Source: Mycobacterium sp. E796
GTDB taxonomy: Bacteria > Actinomycetota > Actinomycetes > Mycobacteriales > Mycobacteriaceae
Reading direction: 5' to 3'
Assembly: GCF_001672815.1 (NCBI RefSeq)
Contig: NZ_LZKK01000033.1
Location: forward strand, 36,762-100,761
DNA: 64,000 bases
Of this stretch, positions 49,132-57,522 are shown piece after piece. Positions within the stretch are counted from its first letter, which is position 1, and each line of letters starts with the position of its first letter. Position numbers and translations under genes: made by a program. The notes beneath the pieces are model-generated. The model had not been told where the DNA came from, searched no databases, and was given only the letters and a program-made list of their open reading frames with translations.

Positions 49132-49650
49132 ATGACGGGGCGCGCCGCCGAAGATCACGCCACCGCGTCGCTGGCGATCGAGGCCATCAAACAGCTCAAA
49201 GCCCGCTACTGCCGGTACCTCGACACCAAGGACTGGGCGGCGTGGCGGGCGCTGTTCGCCGACGACTTCGTCAGCGACACGTCCGAGGCCGGCGGCAAGC
49301 TCGTCGTCGGCGCCGACGAGTTCGTGGCGTTCACCCGCAAAGGCATCGGACGCCCCACGCAGGCGACGGCGCACCAGGTGCACGCGCCCGAGATCGAGCT
49401 GACGTCGGCGACGACGGCGCGCGGCGTATGGGCCCTGCAGGATGTGGTTCGCTTCGGGCCGGGCGTGACGCTGGTCGGCTACGGCCACTACCACGAGACC
49501 TACGAGAGCATCGACGGGCAGTGGCTTATCAAGAGCTCCAAGCTGACTCGGCTGCGGGAGGACATCGTCACCCCGCTGTTCTCGATCTATATCTCCGACC
49601 GTATTCGGCGGGCGGCCACCAAGCTCGCCGGCCGACTGATGGAGCCGTGA
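49132..49650 (+). CDS. SnoaL_4-type NTF2-like protein
   Basis: A 172-residue protein. AIEAIKQLKARYCRYLDTKDWAAWRALFADDFVSDTSEAGGKLVVGADEFVAFTRKGIG is the standard SnoaL_4 start with its Tyr-Asp pair. TLVGYGHYHETYESIDGQWLIKSSKLTRLREDIVT provides the later strands. Members are isomerases or dehydratases, several in steroid and aromatic degradation. GTG 49114 (six codons earlier, with GGGG ahead) is an alternative start. It begins 40 bp after the thioesterase. Confidence 0.82.
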   Translation: MTGRAAEDHATASLAIEAIKQLKARYCRYLDTKDWAAWRALFADDFVSDTSEAGGKLVVGADEFVAFTRKGIGRPTQATAHQVHAPEIELTSATTARGVWALQDVVRFGPGVTLVGYGHYHETYESIDGQWLIKSSKLTRLREDIVTPLFSIYISDRIRRAATKLAGRLMEP

Positions 49651-49657
49651 TACGCCG

Positions 49658-50752
49658 ATGGGTGTTGGCACCATTTTGATCACCGGGGCGTTCGGCCAGG
49701 TTGGGAGGCGATGCGCGCAGATCCTGCTCGACCGGGGACGGACAGTCGTCGCCACCGACCTGCGGACCGACAAGACCGTCGCCGCCGAGGCCGAGTTGTC
49801 CCAGGGCGCGGGCAAGTTGATCCCGGCCTACATCGACCTGCTGAACGCCGAGGCGGTGGGCGATCTGGTCGCGACCCATCGGCCCGAAGCGATCATTCAC
49901 CTCGCCGCCCTCATTTCGCCGCCGTCGTATCGCAATCCCGCGCTGGCCAGGCGAGTCAACGTCGGGGGTACCGAGACCCTGCTGGCGGCGGCCGCCCAAC
50001 TGCCCGATCCCCCGCTGTTCCTGATGGCCTCCAGCGCCGCGGTCTACGGGTCGCGCAATCCGTACCGCTACCCCGAGCGGATCACGCCGGAGACGCCGGT
50101 GCAGCCGATCGACCAGTACGGCGAGGACAAGGTGCTGGCCGAGGCGGCGATCCGGGCCAGCGGCCTGCCGTATGCGATGTTTCGGCTGGGCGGGGTGATC
50201 TCGCCGGATACCCAAGCGAGCATCAGCGGCGACCACTTGCTCCTGATGCGTTCGCTACCCAGCGACAACCGCATCCACATGGTGGACGCGCGCGACGTGG
50301 CGCTGGCGTTCGCCAACGCCGTGGATCGGGGTGCCAGCATCGCCGGCAAGGTGCTGCTGATCGGCGGCAACGAATCGTATGTGATGCTGCAGCGCGACCT
50401 CGAGGACGAGCTGATGACCGCCGCGGGCCTGGGGCGGCTCGGCCCCTCGGCGAGCCTGCCCGGCGACCCCGGCGACGACCGCGGCTGGAGTTTCACCGGA
50501 TGGTTCGACACCACTGAAGCCCAAGCGCTGCTTGACTTTCAGGAGCACGACTGGCACGAGTCCAAGGCCTGGGTCGCCGAATCCCAGGGCCGCATTCGCA
50601 TCGTCCTGTGCGCCCTGGGCCCGATCCTGCGACCGGTGCTGCGCGCCCTGCTCAAGCTGCAGCGCCGCGTGGAGGGCAGGGGTCCGTACGCCGACCCGTG
50701 GGCGCTGATCGAGAAGAAGTACGGGCCCGCGGCGCTGGCCGCCGCGGAGTAG
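49658..50752 (+). CDS. NAD-dependent epimerase/dehydratase (extended SDR) with long C-terminus
   Basis: A 364-residue extended SDR. ILITGAFGQVGRRCAQILLDRG is the GxxGxxG site. IIHLAALISPPSYRNPALARRVN, LMASSAAVYGSRNPYRYPE and the catalytic YGEDK are present. The last 60 residues (RIRIVLCALGPILRPVLRALLKLQRRVEG) are hydrophobic and basic, not usual for soluble epimerases, and could attach the enzyme to membrane. It follows the SnoaL gene by 8 bp and converges on the second epimerase with a 2-bp gap. Confidence 0.88.
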   Translation: MGVGTILITGAFGQVGRRCAQILLDRGRTVVATDLRTDKTVAAEAELSQGAGKLIPAYIDLLNAEAVGDLVATHRPEAIIHLAALISPPSYRNPALARRVNVGGTETLLAAAAQLPDPPLFLMASSAAVYGSRNPYRYPERITPETPVQPIDQYGEDKVLAEAAIRASGLPYAMFRLGGVISPDTQASISGDHLLLMRSLPSDNRIHMVDARDVALAFANAVDRGASIAGKVLLIGGNESYVMLQRDLEDELMTAAGLGRLGPSASLPGDPGDDRGWSFTGWFDTTEAQALLDFQEHDWHESKAWVAESQGRIRIVLCALGPILRPVLRALLKLQRRVEGRGPYADPWALIEKKYGPAALAAAE

Positions 50753-50754
50753 GG

Positions 50755-51726
50755 CTACTTCCGGGAAGCGAAGAAGACCGCGGCCTTGCGGATCGAGTCT
50801 TCGACGGGTTCCGGTTTCCACCCCAGTTCGCGCTCGGCCTTACCGTGGTCGAGTGGCGACATCAGCTCCGCCATGCGAATTCCCGCGTAGGCGAACGGAA
50901 GATCTCGGTGCAGCAGCCGCGCCACCAGATCGTTGACGCGTGCACCGGCGCGCAGCACCGAAATCGGAATGCCGAAGCGCGGCGGTCGCCTGCCGACGGC
51001 GGTGGCGGCGATCTGGTGCAGCTCCCGGACGCTCATGTATCGGTCGGAGACGATGTAACGCTCGCCGTTTCGTCCCCGTTCGGCGGCCAAAAGCATTGCC
51101 CTGGCGGCATCTTCGATGCCCACGACCTCCGACGAGTAGCCGAAGTAGAACGGGAAACGCCCCTTGGCGACGAGGGCGATCAGGGAGCCGTGCGGCGTCG
51201 GCGCCCAATCGCCGGGACCGTAGGTGGTGGAGATGCACATCGCCACGGCGGGCAGCCCCCGCTCTCGGGCGTACGACAGCAGCAGGTTCTCGCCGGCCAC
51301 CCGGGCCTCGATGTAGGGGCCGCCCTGGTCCCAGTTGTGCGGGTCGTCTTCGGTGACCGGCCGGCTGTCGCTGATCGCCAAAGACCCCGCGGTGCTGGTG
51401 TATACGAACCTCTGCAGGTCGGCATCCAGGGCGGCGTCCAGAACGTGCCGCAGCCCTTCGACGTTGGTACGAAACAATGGCGCCGGATCGCGCAGCCACA
51501 TCCGGGCGTCGACCACGCAGTAGTACACGACGTCACAGCCGGCCATCGCGACACGCAGGGCGTCGTCGTCGAAGACGTCGCCGTAGCAGCGCTCGACGGG
51601 GAGGTCCTCGATCCCCTGGGTGGAACTGGTGCGGCGCAACATGACTCGCACATCGGCGCCCGAGGCGACGAGCTGCCGCGTGACATGGGACCCGAGGAAA
51701 CCGCTGGCCCCGATCACCAGCTTCAT
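50755..51726 (-). CDS. NAD-dependent epimerase/dehydratase with altered active site
   Basis: A 323-residue extended SDR. KLVIGASGFLGSHVTRQLVASGADVRVMLRR is the nucleotide site. DVVYYCVVDARMWLRD, RFVYTSTAGSLAI and TTYGPGDWAPTPHG follow the 3-beta-HSD/DFR-like plan. The Y-x3-K motif reads YIEAR, with Arg for the catalytic Lys. ATG 51726 starts the conserved domain. It follows the aldo/keto reductase by 11 bp on the same strand, so both are probably co-transcribed. Confidence 0.85.
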   Translation of the reverse strand: MKLVIGASGFLGSHVTRQLVASGADVRVMLRRTSSTQGIEDLPVERCYGDVFDDDALRVAMAGCDVVYYCVVDARMWLRDPAPLFRTNVEGLRHVLDAALDADLQRFVYTSTAGSLAISDSRPVTEDDPHNWDQGGPYIEARVAGENLLLSYARERGLPAVAMCISTTYGPGDWAPTPHGSLIALVAKGRFPFYFGYSSEVVGIEDAARAMLLAAERGRNGERYIVSDRYMSVRELHQIAATAVGRRPPRFGIPISVLRAGARVNDLVARLLHRDLPFAYAGIRMAELMSPLDHGKAERELGWKPEPVEDSIRKAAVFFASRK

Positions 51727-51737
51727 CTTGGCGCCCA

Positions 51738-52709
51738 CTAGCGATCGATCCATCCCATTTGCGCCTCGGCGTGGTGGCCGCCGACGGGTGGGGTGAGTCG
51801 GTCGATCCTCGCCAGTTGGTCGGGGGTGAGCTCGACGGTGTCGGCGGCAACGTTCTCTTCCAGGAGGGCGACGCGCTTGGTCCCCGGAATCGGCACGATG
51901 TCAGGACCTTTCGCCAGCAGCCAGGCCAACGCCACCTGGGCCGGGGTGGCGCCCACGTCGGCGGCGATGTCACGCAGCTCGTCCGCGCTGCGCAGGTTGT
52001 GCTCGAAGTTCTCGTCGAAGAAGCGGGGGTTGGTCTTGCGATAGTCGCTGTCGGGAAGCTCCCCGTTGGAGCGAATGGCGCCGGTGAGGAACCCGCGGCC
52101 CAGCGGCGAGTAGGCGACGAACCCGATGCCGAGTTCGCGTAGCACGTCGAGCACCCCGTCCTCGGGGTCGCGGGTCCACACCGAGTATTCGGACTGCACC
52201 GCGGTGATGGGATGCACGGCCTGGGCCCGGCGAATGGTGTTGACGCCCACTTCGGAAAGACCGATGTGCCGGATCTTTCCGGCTGCCACCAGCTCGGCCA
52301 GGGCTCCGATGGTGTCTTCGATCGGGGTCTCGCGATCGAGGCGGTGTTGGTAGTAGAGGTCGATGTGGTCGGTCGCCAGCCTCTTCAGGGACCCCTCCAC
52401 CGCGGTGCGGATGCTGGCGGGGCTGCTGTCGAGGCCGTTACGCCCGGTGTGCGAGATCAGGCCGAACTTTGTCGCCAGCACCACCCGGTCGCGGCGGCCC
52501 TGCAGGGCGCGGGCGACGAGTTCCTCGTTCACGTAGGGCCCGTAGACCTCGGCGGTGTCGATCAACGTGACGCCGAGGTCGATGGCGCGATGAATGGTGC
52601 GAATCGATTCGGGGTCGTCGGTGCCAGCGCCGGCATAGGCGACGGACATGCCCATCGCGCCCAGGCCAAGCCGTCCGACTTCGAGTTGCGCGAGATGAGC
52701 CCGTTTCAT
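51738..52709 (-). CDS. Aldo/keto reductase
   Basis: A 323-residue (beta/alpha)8 reductase. [46 protein letters not shown] has the catalytic Asp and Tyr, VVLATKFGL the Lys, and LYYQHRLD the His. [13 protein letters not shown] and [17 protein letters not shown] are the NADPH-binding part. It reduces aldehydes and ketones. ATG 52709 was taken as start; the longer open frame upstream runs into the divergent acyltransferase gene. Confidence 0.93.
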   Translation of the reverse strand: MKRAHLAQLEVGRLGLGAMGMSVAYAGAGTDDPESIRTIHRAIDLGVTLIDTAEVYGPYVNEELVARALQGRRDRVVLATKFGLISHTGRNGLDSSPASIRTAVEGSLKRLATDHIDLYYQHRLDRETPIEDTIGALAELVAAGKIRHIGLSEVGVNTIRRAQAVHPITAVQSEYSVWTRDPEDGVLDVLRELGIGFVAYSPLGRGFLTGAIRSNGELPDSDYRKTNPRFFDENFEHNLRSADELRDIAADVGATPAQVALAWLLAKGPDIVPIPGTKRVALLEENVAADTVELTPDQLARIDRLTPPVGGHHAEAQMGWIDR

Positions 52710-52750
52710 GGCCCCATTGTGCGCCGGGCGCCTCCGGGCCATCGGGCGGG

Positions 52751-52763
52751 TAGCGTTGCGCTC
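52751..52763 (+). promoter_or_regulatory. Probable leaderless promoter of the acyltransferase gene
   Basis: A TAGCGT -10-like hexamer (52751-52756) ends 7 bases before the GTG at 52764. That spacing fits transcription starting at the start codon. No ribosome site is visible. Confidence 0.35.
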
Positions 52764-54107
52764 GTGCAGGACACAGCGCGACCGGCCCGCAATCTGGCGG
52801 TCGACTTCTACCGCGTGTCGGGTGTGGTCCTGATCGTCCTGGGGCATTGGTTGGCCGGCTCGGTGACGTATCACGACGGATCTTTCGGTCGGCAGAACCC
52901 GCTCGTCGACATACCCTGGACCCAGTGGCTGACCTGGATTTTCCAGGCGGTTCCGGTGTTTTTTCTGGCGGCCGGGTACGCCGGCGCGGTGTCGTGGACC
53001 CATCGATGCGGCGCCGAGGGGTTCTCCCGAGAGGTCTGGCTTCGGCATCGTCTGGCGCGAGTGCTCGGGCCGACGGCGGTCTACATCACGATCGTGTCGG
53101 TAACCGTCATGGTTCTAGTTGCCTGCGGTGTGCCCAGCGCGGTGCTGGAATATGCGGGTTGGGCGGTGGCGATGCATCTATGGTTCCTCGCCGTCTACCT
53201 AGTGGTGGTGTCTCTGACGCCGATTGCGATTGCGGCGCAACGCCGCTGGGGGCTCTTGGTGCCGGGCGTGCTGGCGGTGGGGGTAGCGGTCCTGGATGTC
53301 GCCACGATCGTGGGCCACGTGCCCTACATTGGCTGGCTGAACTACTTCGTCTGCTGGGGGGCGCTCTATCAGCTCGGAATAGCGTGGTATTGCGGGCTAT
53401 TGGCCGGCCGCAGACCGGTGCTGCTGGCGGCCGGTTCGGGGGTTGCGCTGGCGCTGTTGATCTGGCTCGCGGGGTATCCGGTCAGCATGATCGGCGTTCC
53501 CGGCCAGGCGGTGCAGAACACGACGCCGCCCACCGTGGCGATGCTGGCCTTCGCCTGCGCGCAGGCGGGGTTGGTGATGACGCTCGCGCCCGCGCTCAAC
53601 CGGGCGCTGCGCGCGCGTTGGGTCAAGCGGGCGCTGGCCGTCGGCAACAACAACGTGATGGCGCTGTACCTCTGGCACATGATTCCGGTCGTGATCGTTG
53701 CAATCGTCGCGTATCCGGCGGGCCTGCTGCCCCAACCGCCGGAGGGAACGGGGCTGTGGTGGCTGGCTCGGCTGGAGTGGGTGGTCGTCCTCGGCGTGGT
53801 GACGGCGGTCGAACTCGTGTTGTTGTGGTCGTTGCGGCGTCTTTTCGCCGCTCCGCTGCCCATGCTCGGTGTGCCCCTCACCGAACGCTGGGGGGAAGTG
53901 ATCATGCTGGTCGGTGCCGCGCTGGCCGCCGCTGGCCTGCATTTCTTTGCCTACGCGGGGTTCGCCCCGGACGGCCGCTTACCATGGGCGACCGCCGCGC
54001 TGTTCGCCGGCGGAGTGCTGCTGGTGGCCCTTCGCCCGACGAAGACCCGCCGCGGCGCGGTCGATCCGGCACCGCCGACCGGGCGGACTCGGGCGCACCG
54101 GGGATAA
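52764..54107 (+). CDS. Membrane acyltransferase (acyltransferase 3 family)
   Basis: A 447-residue polytopic protein with ten or more hydrophobic segments. [24 protein letters not shown] carries the family's first-helix pattern with the conserved His. [20 protein letters not shown] and [21 protein letters not shown] are typical later helices. The group transfers acyl groups to sugars or lipids at the membrane. GTG 52764 starts it. It is divergent from the aldo/keto reductase by 54 bp and ends at a stem-loop terminator. Confidence 0.85.
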   Translation: MQDTARPARNLAVDFYRVSGVVLIVLGHWLAGSVTYHDGSFGRQNPLVDIPWTQWLTWIFQAVPVFFLAAGYAGAVSWTHRCGAEGFSREVWLRHRLARVLGPTAVYITIVSVTVMVLVACGVPSAVLEYAGWAVAMHLWFLAVYLVVVSLTPIAIAAQRRWGLLVPGVLAVGVAVLDVATIVGHVPYIGWLNYFVCWGALYQLGIAWYCGLLAGRRPVLLAAGSGVALALLIWLAGYPVSMIGVPGQAVQNTTPPTVAMLAFACAQAGLVMTLAPALNRALRARWVKRALAVGNNNVMALYLWHMIPVVIVAIVAYPAGLLPQPPEGTGLWWLARLEWVVVLGVVTAVELVLLWSLRRLFAAPLPMLGVPLTERWGEVIMLVGAALAAAGLHFFAYAGFAPDGRLPWATAALFAGGVLLVALRPTKTRRGAVDPAPPTGRTRAHRG

Positions 54108-54132
54108 CGGCCTGGCCTCTTCGGCAAGCGAC

Positions 54133-54158
54133 TTACGACCCCTTGAGAGGGGCCGTAA
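54133..54158 (+). terminator. Stem-loop terminator after the acyltransferase gene
   Basis: TTACG pairs with CGTAA and CCCCT with AGGGG around a TGAG loop, with one A/C mismatch. This is 10 paired bases 26 bp beyond the stop codon. No T-run follows, as is often the case in mycobacteria. Confidence 0.6.
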
Positions 54159-54232
54159 TGCCCTGGTCGGAGGCCGGATCTGGGAGAAACGTCTCTGGCA
54201 GGTCCCAATGCCCTCGCTAAGGGAGTACGCAG

Positions 54233-54547
54233 ATGTTAGACAGCCTAGCGGTCACCAACAACCACGGCCCTCAAGGGTGCGCCCAGGATGCCGAAGTATT
54301 GAAGGAATCCGGTGTGCACAAGCTCGTCGTTCTGGACCGCGATGGCAACTGCTTAGCGTTCGTATTGGCCTGGGACAGTTTCGAATACGATGCGGAGACG
54401 GACGCCTACGTGTGCGTCGCCGATCGCGATGGCTCCGAACTTCTGACCGTGTACGCCGCCGGTGAGATCCACTCTGCGCCCGGCGAGAACATGTATGCCG
54501 TGACGGCGCCGGACGGGTCCGGTCCGCCACATCGCGGCCACCGCTGA
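54233..54547 (+). CDS. Hypothetical protein
   Basis: A 104-residue acidic protein: ESGVHKLVVLDRDGNCLAFVLAWDSFEYDAETDAYVCVADRDGSELLTVYAAGEIHSAPGENMYAVTAPDG. The alternating hydrophobic strands suggest a small beta fold. No signal peptide, membrane segment or known family. An AAGGGAG site precedes the ATG. It lies between a terminator and the TetR promoter and seems to be a single-gene unit. Confidence 0.6.
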   Translation: MLDSLAVTNNHGPQGCAQDAEVLKESGVHKLVVLDRDGNCLAFVLAWDSFEYDAETDAYVCVADRDGSELLTVYAAGEIHSAPGENMYAVTAPDGSGPPHRGHR

Positions 54548-54588
54548 CCAAACCGTTACGTGTATTCGCGTCGCCTCACGCTATGATA

Positions 54589-54604
54589 GACCGTTCGTAC
54601 GGTT
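54589..54604. promoter_or_regulatory. Operator-like palindrome at the mce-linked TetR promoter
   Basis: GACCGTTCGTACGGTT has perfect ACCGT/ACGGT arms, 21 bp ahead of the TetR ATG. The related GACCGCACGTACGGTC lies upstream of the yrbE/mce operon at 55463. The two agree at 13 of 16 bases. Confidence 0.65.
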
Positions 54605-54625
54605 AGTTATGCCGAAGGGTTCAAC

Positions 54626-55294
54626 ATGCCCAGGTCTCCTGGCAGGCGTAGCGAGATTCTGGACGCGTTCGTCCGCTATGTCGCCGAACGTGGCTATGAC
54701 AGAACGAATATCGGCGACATCGCCGACGAACTCGGCATGTCAAAGGGCACAATCGTTCATCACTTCGGCACCAAAGCCCAGATGTTGCGGGAGCTCGAAG
54801 AGACCCACCTCGCCCTCCAGCTCGACGTGCTACGGATGGTCTGGGATCGCCTGACGGCCCCGCACGAACGCATCGCCGCAATCATTTTCGCGTCGGCGAT
54901 GCTGCAGGTGAGCGCCCGCCACGCGACGGTCGCGAGCCAGCGCGAGGTGGTTCAACTGTCCGACGACCCGGCAATGCAGCACGTGCGCAAGCTGCGCGAT
55001 CAGTTGCAGACGCACGCGATTGACGAAATCCGGAACGGGATCGACGTCGGCGTGTTCCGAAGCGTGGACGTCGAATTGGCGGCGCTGCAGCTGTGGGGAT
55101 CGCTGGAGTGGATGTGGGTGTGGTTCGATCCGGCCGATTCACGGACGCCTGAAGAAGTCGGCGCCGCTTTCGTCGACGTCTTCCTCGGCGGGCTCCTGCT
55201 CGACCGCCTCGGGCTCGCCAAGTGGGCGAACCCGTCCGCGGGCGTCGTCACGGTGGTGCGTGAGTGCCTCGCCGCGGTCACGGCCGGTCGGTGA
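54626..55294 (+). CDS. TetR-family regulator preceding the mce operon
   Basis: A 222-residue regulator. RRSEILDAFVRYVAERGYDRTNIGDIADELGMSKGTIVHHFGTKAQMLRELEE is the TetR helix-turn-helix. The ligand domain includes IFASAMLQVSARHATVASQREVVQL and LWGSLEWMWVWFDPADSRTPEEVGAAFVDVFLGGLLL. It is a single TetR unit, unlike the double-length Mce3R. Matching palindromes at its own promoter and before yrbE suggest it represses itself and the mce operon. Confidence 0.9.
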   Translation: MPRSPGRRSEILDAFVRYVAERGYDRTNIGDIADELGMSKGTIVHHFGTKAQMLRELEETHLALQLDVLRMVWDRLTAPHERIAAIIFASAMLQVSARHATVASQREVVQLSDDPAMQHVRKLRDQLQTHAIDEIRNGIDVGVFRSVDVELAALQLWGSLEWMWVWFDPADSRTPEEVGAAFVDVFLGGLLLDRLGLAKWANPSAGVVTVVRECLAAVTAGR

Positions 55295-55849
55295 AACGCG
55301 TTGCGCGGGAGCCAAGTTCGCCGATAGTCGGCGTGGACGCGCACCGCTGAGCCGGCTGCGCCGGCAAGTCGCCATGCAACACAAAAAGCCCTGGTAAAAC
55401 CGGGCGTTCGGCGGATAGCGCACTTTGTTTTGGGCGAAAGCGGGCGAGTTTTGCAATTTATTGACCGCACGTACGGTCTAATGCGATAGTTGCATCGTGG
55501 CGCAAACGATGGCGGCGTGGGGCCGGAGGGCGGGGATCCGGGCCGTCGCCTGGGAGGACCACGGTGTCCGCCCGCACCTCGAACGGCGTGGTGCGCGACG
55601 CCGGGGGTCGCCCCGAGCACCGTTGGGCCGGATCGTGACGCTCGGCGGTCGGCAAGCGTCATCATTCAAGCCGTCATCGAAATGCCTTATGTCACATATG
55701 TTTCTGTGGCATGACCGCTCTACGGGCACGGTTGCGAGTCGGAACGACGCCGGCCGGCTCCGCCTCTCCCCCGCGCCGCCGCGTCGCTCACGTGACCGGC
55801 CGGCTAAAGAGCCACAATCCCTTACGCATCCGCCCCGCGGGCCGCGCCG
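55295..55849. other. 555-bp region between TetR and the mce operon
   Basis: It contains the operator-like palindrome at 55463-55478 and, beyond it, about 370 bp before yrbEA. A GATAGT box (55485-55490) lies 6 bases before a GTG at 55497, and a strong GGGAGG precedes a GTG at 55563 that opens a 24-codon frame. Neither frame resembles a known protein. The stretch may be a long leader or the remains of a first gene. Confidence 0.4.
55463..55478. promoter_or_regulatory. Operator-like palindrome upstream of the yrbE/mce operon
   Basis: GACCGCACGTACGGTC has perfect GACCG/CGGTC arms. It is related to the site at the TetR promoter (54589-54604). A GATAGT box follows at 55485. It probably lies on the promoter of the mce operon. 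Confidence 0.65.
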
Positions 55850-56644
55850 ATGACCACCACGCACTCGTTTGCCGGCAAAGTGGGCCAGCGGATCCGGCCG
55901 GGTACCGAAGTCGCCGGCGGGTTCTTTCGGATGTGCGTGCTGACCGGCAAGGCCCTGAGGCAGCCGTTCGAGTGGCGCGAGTTCATCTGGACCGGCTGGT
56001 TCCTGATGCGGGTGTCGCTGCTGCCGACGATCGCGGTGTCCATCCCGGAAACCGTGCTGCTCATCTTCACGCTCAACCTGCTGCTGGCCGAGATCGGCGC
56101 CGCCGACGTCTCCGGTGCAGGTGCCGCGATCGGCGCGGTCACTCAGCTCGGCCCGATCGTGACCGTGCTGGTGGTCGCCGGCGCCGGGGGCACCGCCATC
56201 TGCGCCGACCTGGGCGCCCGCACCATCCGCGAGGAGATCGACGCTCTCGAGGTCCTCGGCATCGACCCGATCCACCGGCTGGTGGTGCCGCGGGTTGTCG
56301 CGTCGACGATGGTCGCGGTGCTGCTCAACGGGCTCGTGGTCGCAGTGGGCCTGGGCGGTGGCTACCTTTTCAGCGTTTACCTGCAGAACGTCTCGAGCGG
56401 CGCTTATCTCTCCACGTTGACGGCGCTGACCGGCCTGCCCGAGGTGGTGATCGCGTTCATCAAGGCCGCGACGTTCGGGCTGATCGCCGGCCTCGTCGGC
56501 TGTTACCGCGGGCTCATCGTCCGCGGCGGGTCCAAGGGTCTGGGCACCGCCGTCAACGAGACGGTGGTGCTGTGCTTCATCGCGTTGTTCGCGGTCAACG
56601 CGGCGCTGACCACCATCGGTGTCCGCTTCGGAACGGGGCGCTGA
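55850..56644 (+). CDS. yrbEA: YrbEA, MlaE-like permease of the Mce transporter
   Basis: A 264-residue membrane permease. LMRVSLLPTIAVSIPETVLLIFTLNLLLAEIGAADVSGAGAAIGAVTQLGPIVTVLVVAGAGGTAICADLGARTIREEIDALEVLGIDPIHRLVVPRVVA carries the MlaE-domain signature (EEIDALEVLGIDP). It forms, with YrbEB, the inner-membrane part of an ABC-like lipid importer powered by MceG encoded elsewhere. The ATG at 55850 has no clear ribosome site. The stop overlaps the yrbEB ATG by one base. Confidence 0.93.
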   Translation: MTTTHSFAGKVGQRIRPGTEVAGGFFRMCVLTGKALRQPFEWREFIWTGWFLMRVSLLPTIAVSIPETVLLIFTLNLLLAEIGAADVSGAGAAIGAVTQLGPIVTVLVVAGAGGTAICADLGARTIREEIDALEVLGIDPIHRLVVPRVVASTMVAVLLNGLVVAVGLGGGYLFSVYLQNVSSGAYLSTLTALTGLPEVVIAFIKAATFGLIAGLVGCYRGLIVRGGSKGLGTAVNETVVLCFIALFAVNAALTTIGVRFGTGR

Positions 56645-57516
56645 TGACCGTCACCGCAGCGGATTCCACGGCGCCCGCGCGCTTCTCATGGCCCAGCTTC
56701 AGCCGATACGGGGAGGCCCCGGCCCGGGTACTGGTCGAGATCGGGCAGATGGTCTGGTTCGCGATGACGGCCGTCGGGCAGATCCCCTTCGCCATGCGCC
56801 GCTACCGCAAAGAGATGTTGCGGATGGTCGCCCAGATGGGAATGGGCACCGGCGCGATGGCCGTGGTCGGCGGCACCGCCGCCATCGTCGGCTTCATCAC
56901 CCTGTCCGCGGGCTCGCTGGTCGCCATCCAGGGCTACGCGACGCTGGGCAACATCGGTGTCGAGGCGTTCACCGGGTTCTTGGCCGCGCTGGTCAACGTG
57001 CGATTCGTGGCGCCCGTGGCCGCGGGTCAGGCGTTGGCCGCGACGGTCGGTGCCGGCGCCACCGCGGAACTGGGCGCCATGCGCATCAGCGAGGAGATCG
57101 ACGCGCTGGAGGTGATGAGCATCCGGTCCGTCGCGTTCCTGGCGTCCACCCGTGTGGTGGCGGGGCTGGTCGTCATCATCCCGCTCTACGGGTTGGCGAT
57201 CACCCTGGCCTTCGTGTCCCAACAGGTCACGACGGTTTTCTTCTACGGGCAGTCCGCCGGCACGTACAACCACTACTTCCACACATTCCTGCGCCTCAAC
57301 GACGTGGGCTGGTCGTTCGCGGAGGTGATCCTGGTCGCGGTGGTCGTGATGACCACCCACTGCTACTACGGCTACACCGCCAGCGGCGGACCGGTCGGCG
57401 TCGGCGAAGCCGTCGGCCGGTCGATGCGGCTGTCGTTGATCACGATCGTTGTCGTCGTCGTGCTGACCGCGATGGCGGTCTACGGCAAGAGCCCGAACTT
57501 CAACCTCACGGTGTAG
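56644..57516 (+). CDS. yrbEB: YrbEB, MlaE-like permease of the Mce transporter
   Basis: A 290-residue permease, partner of YrbEA. GMGTGAMAVVGGTAAIVGFITLSAGSLVAIQGYATLGNIGVEAFTGFLAALVNVRFVAPVAAGQALAATVGAGATAELGAMRISEEIDALEVMSI is close to YrbE1B/2B as recalled. THCYYGYTASGGPVGVGEAVGRSMR is the C-terminal signature. TGATG overlap with yrbEA, 6 bp before mceA. Confidence 0.94.
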   Translation: MTVTAADSTAPARFSWPSFSRYGEAPARVLVEIGQMVWFAMTAVGQIPFAMRRYRKEMLRMVAQMGMGTGAMAVVGGTAAIVGFITLSAGSLVAIQGYATLGNIGVEAFTGFLAALVNVRFVAPVAAGQALAATVGAGATAELGAMRISEEIDALEVMSIRSVAFLASTRVVAGLVVIIPLYGLAITLAFVSQQVTTVFFYGQSAGTYNHYFHTFLRLNDVGWSFAEVILVAVVVMTTHCYYGYTASGGPVGVGEAVGRSMRLSLITIVVVVVLTAMAVYGKSPNFNLTV

Positions 57517-57522
57517 CCGCCC

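Noticed and set aside
55497..55853. A 118-codon open frame before yrbEA
   Set aside because: Arg/Pro/Ser-rich, no recognisable pattern, and it overlaps the yrbEA start. The GATAGT box before its GTG is noted but not enough.
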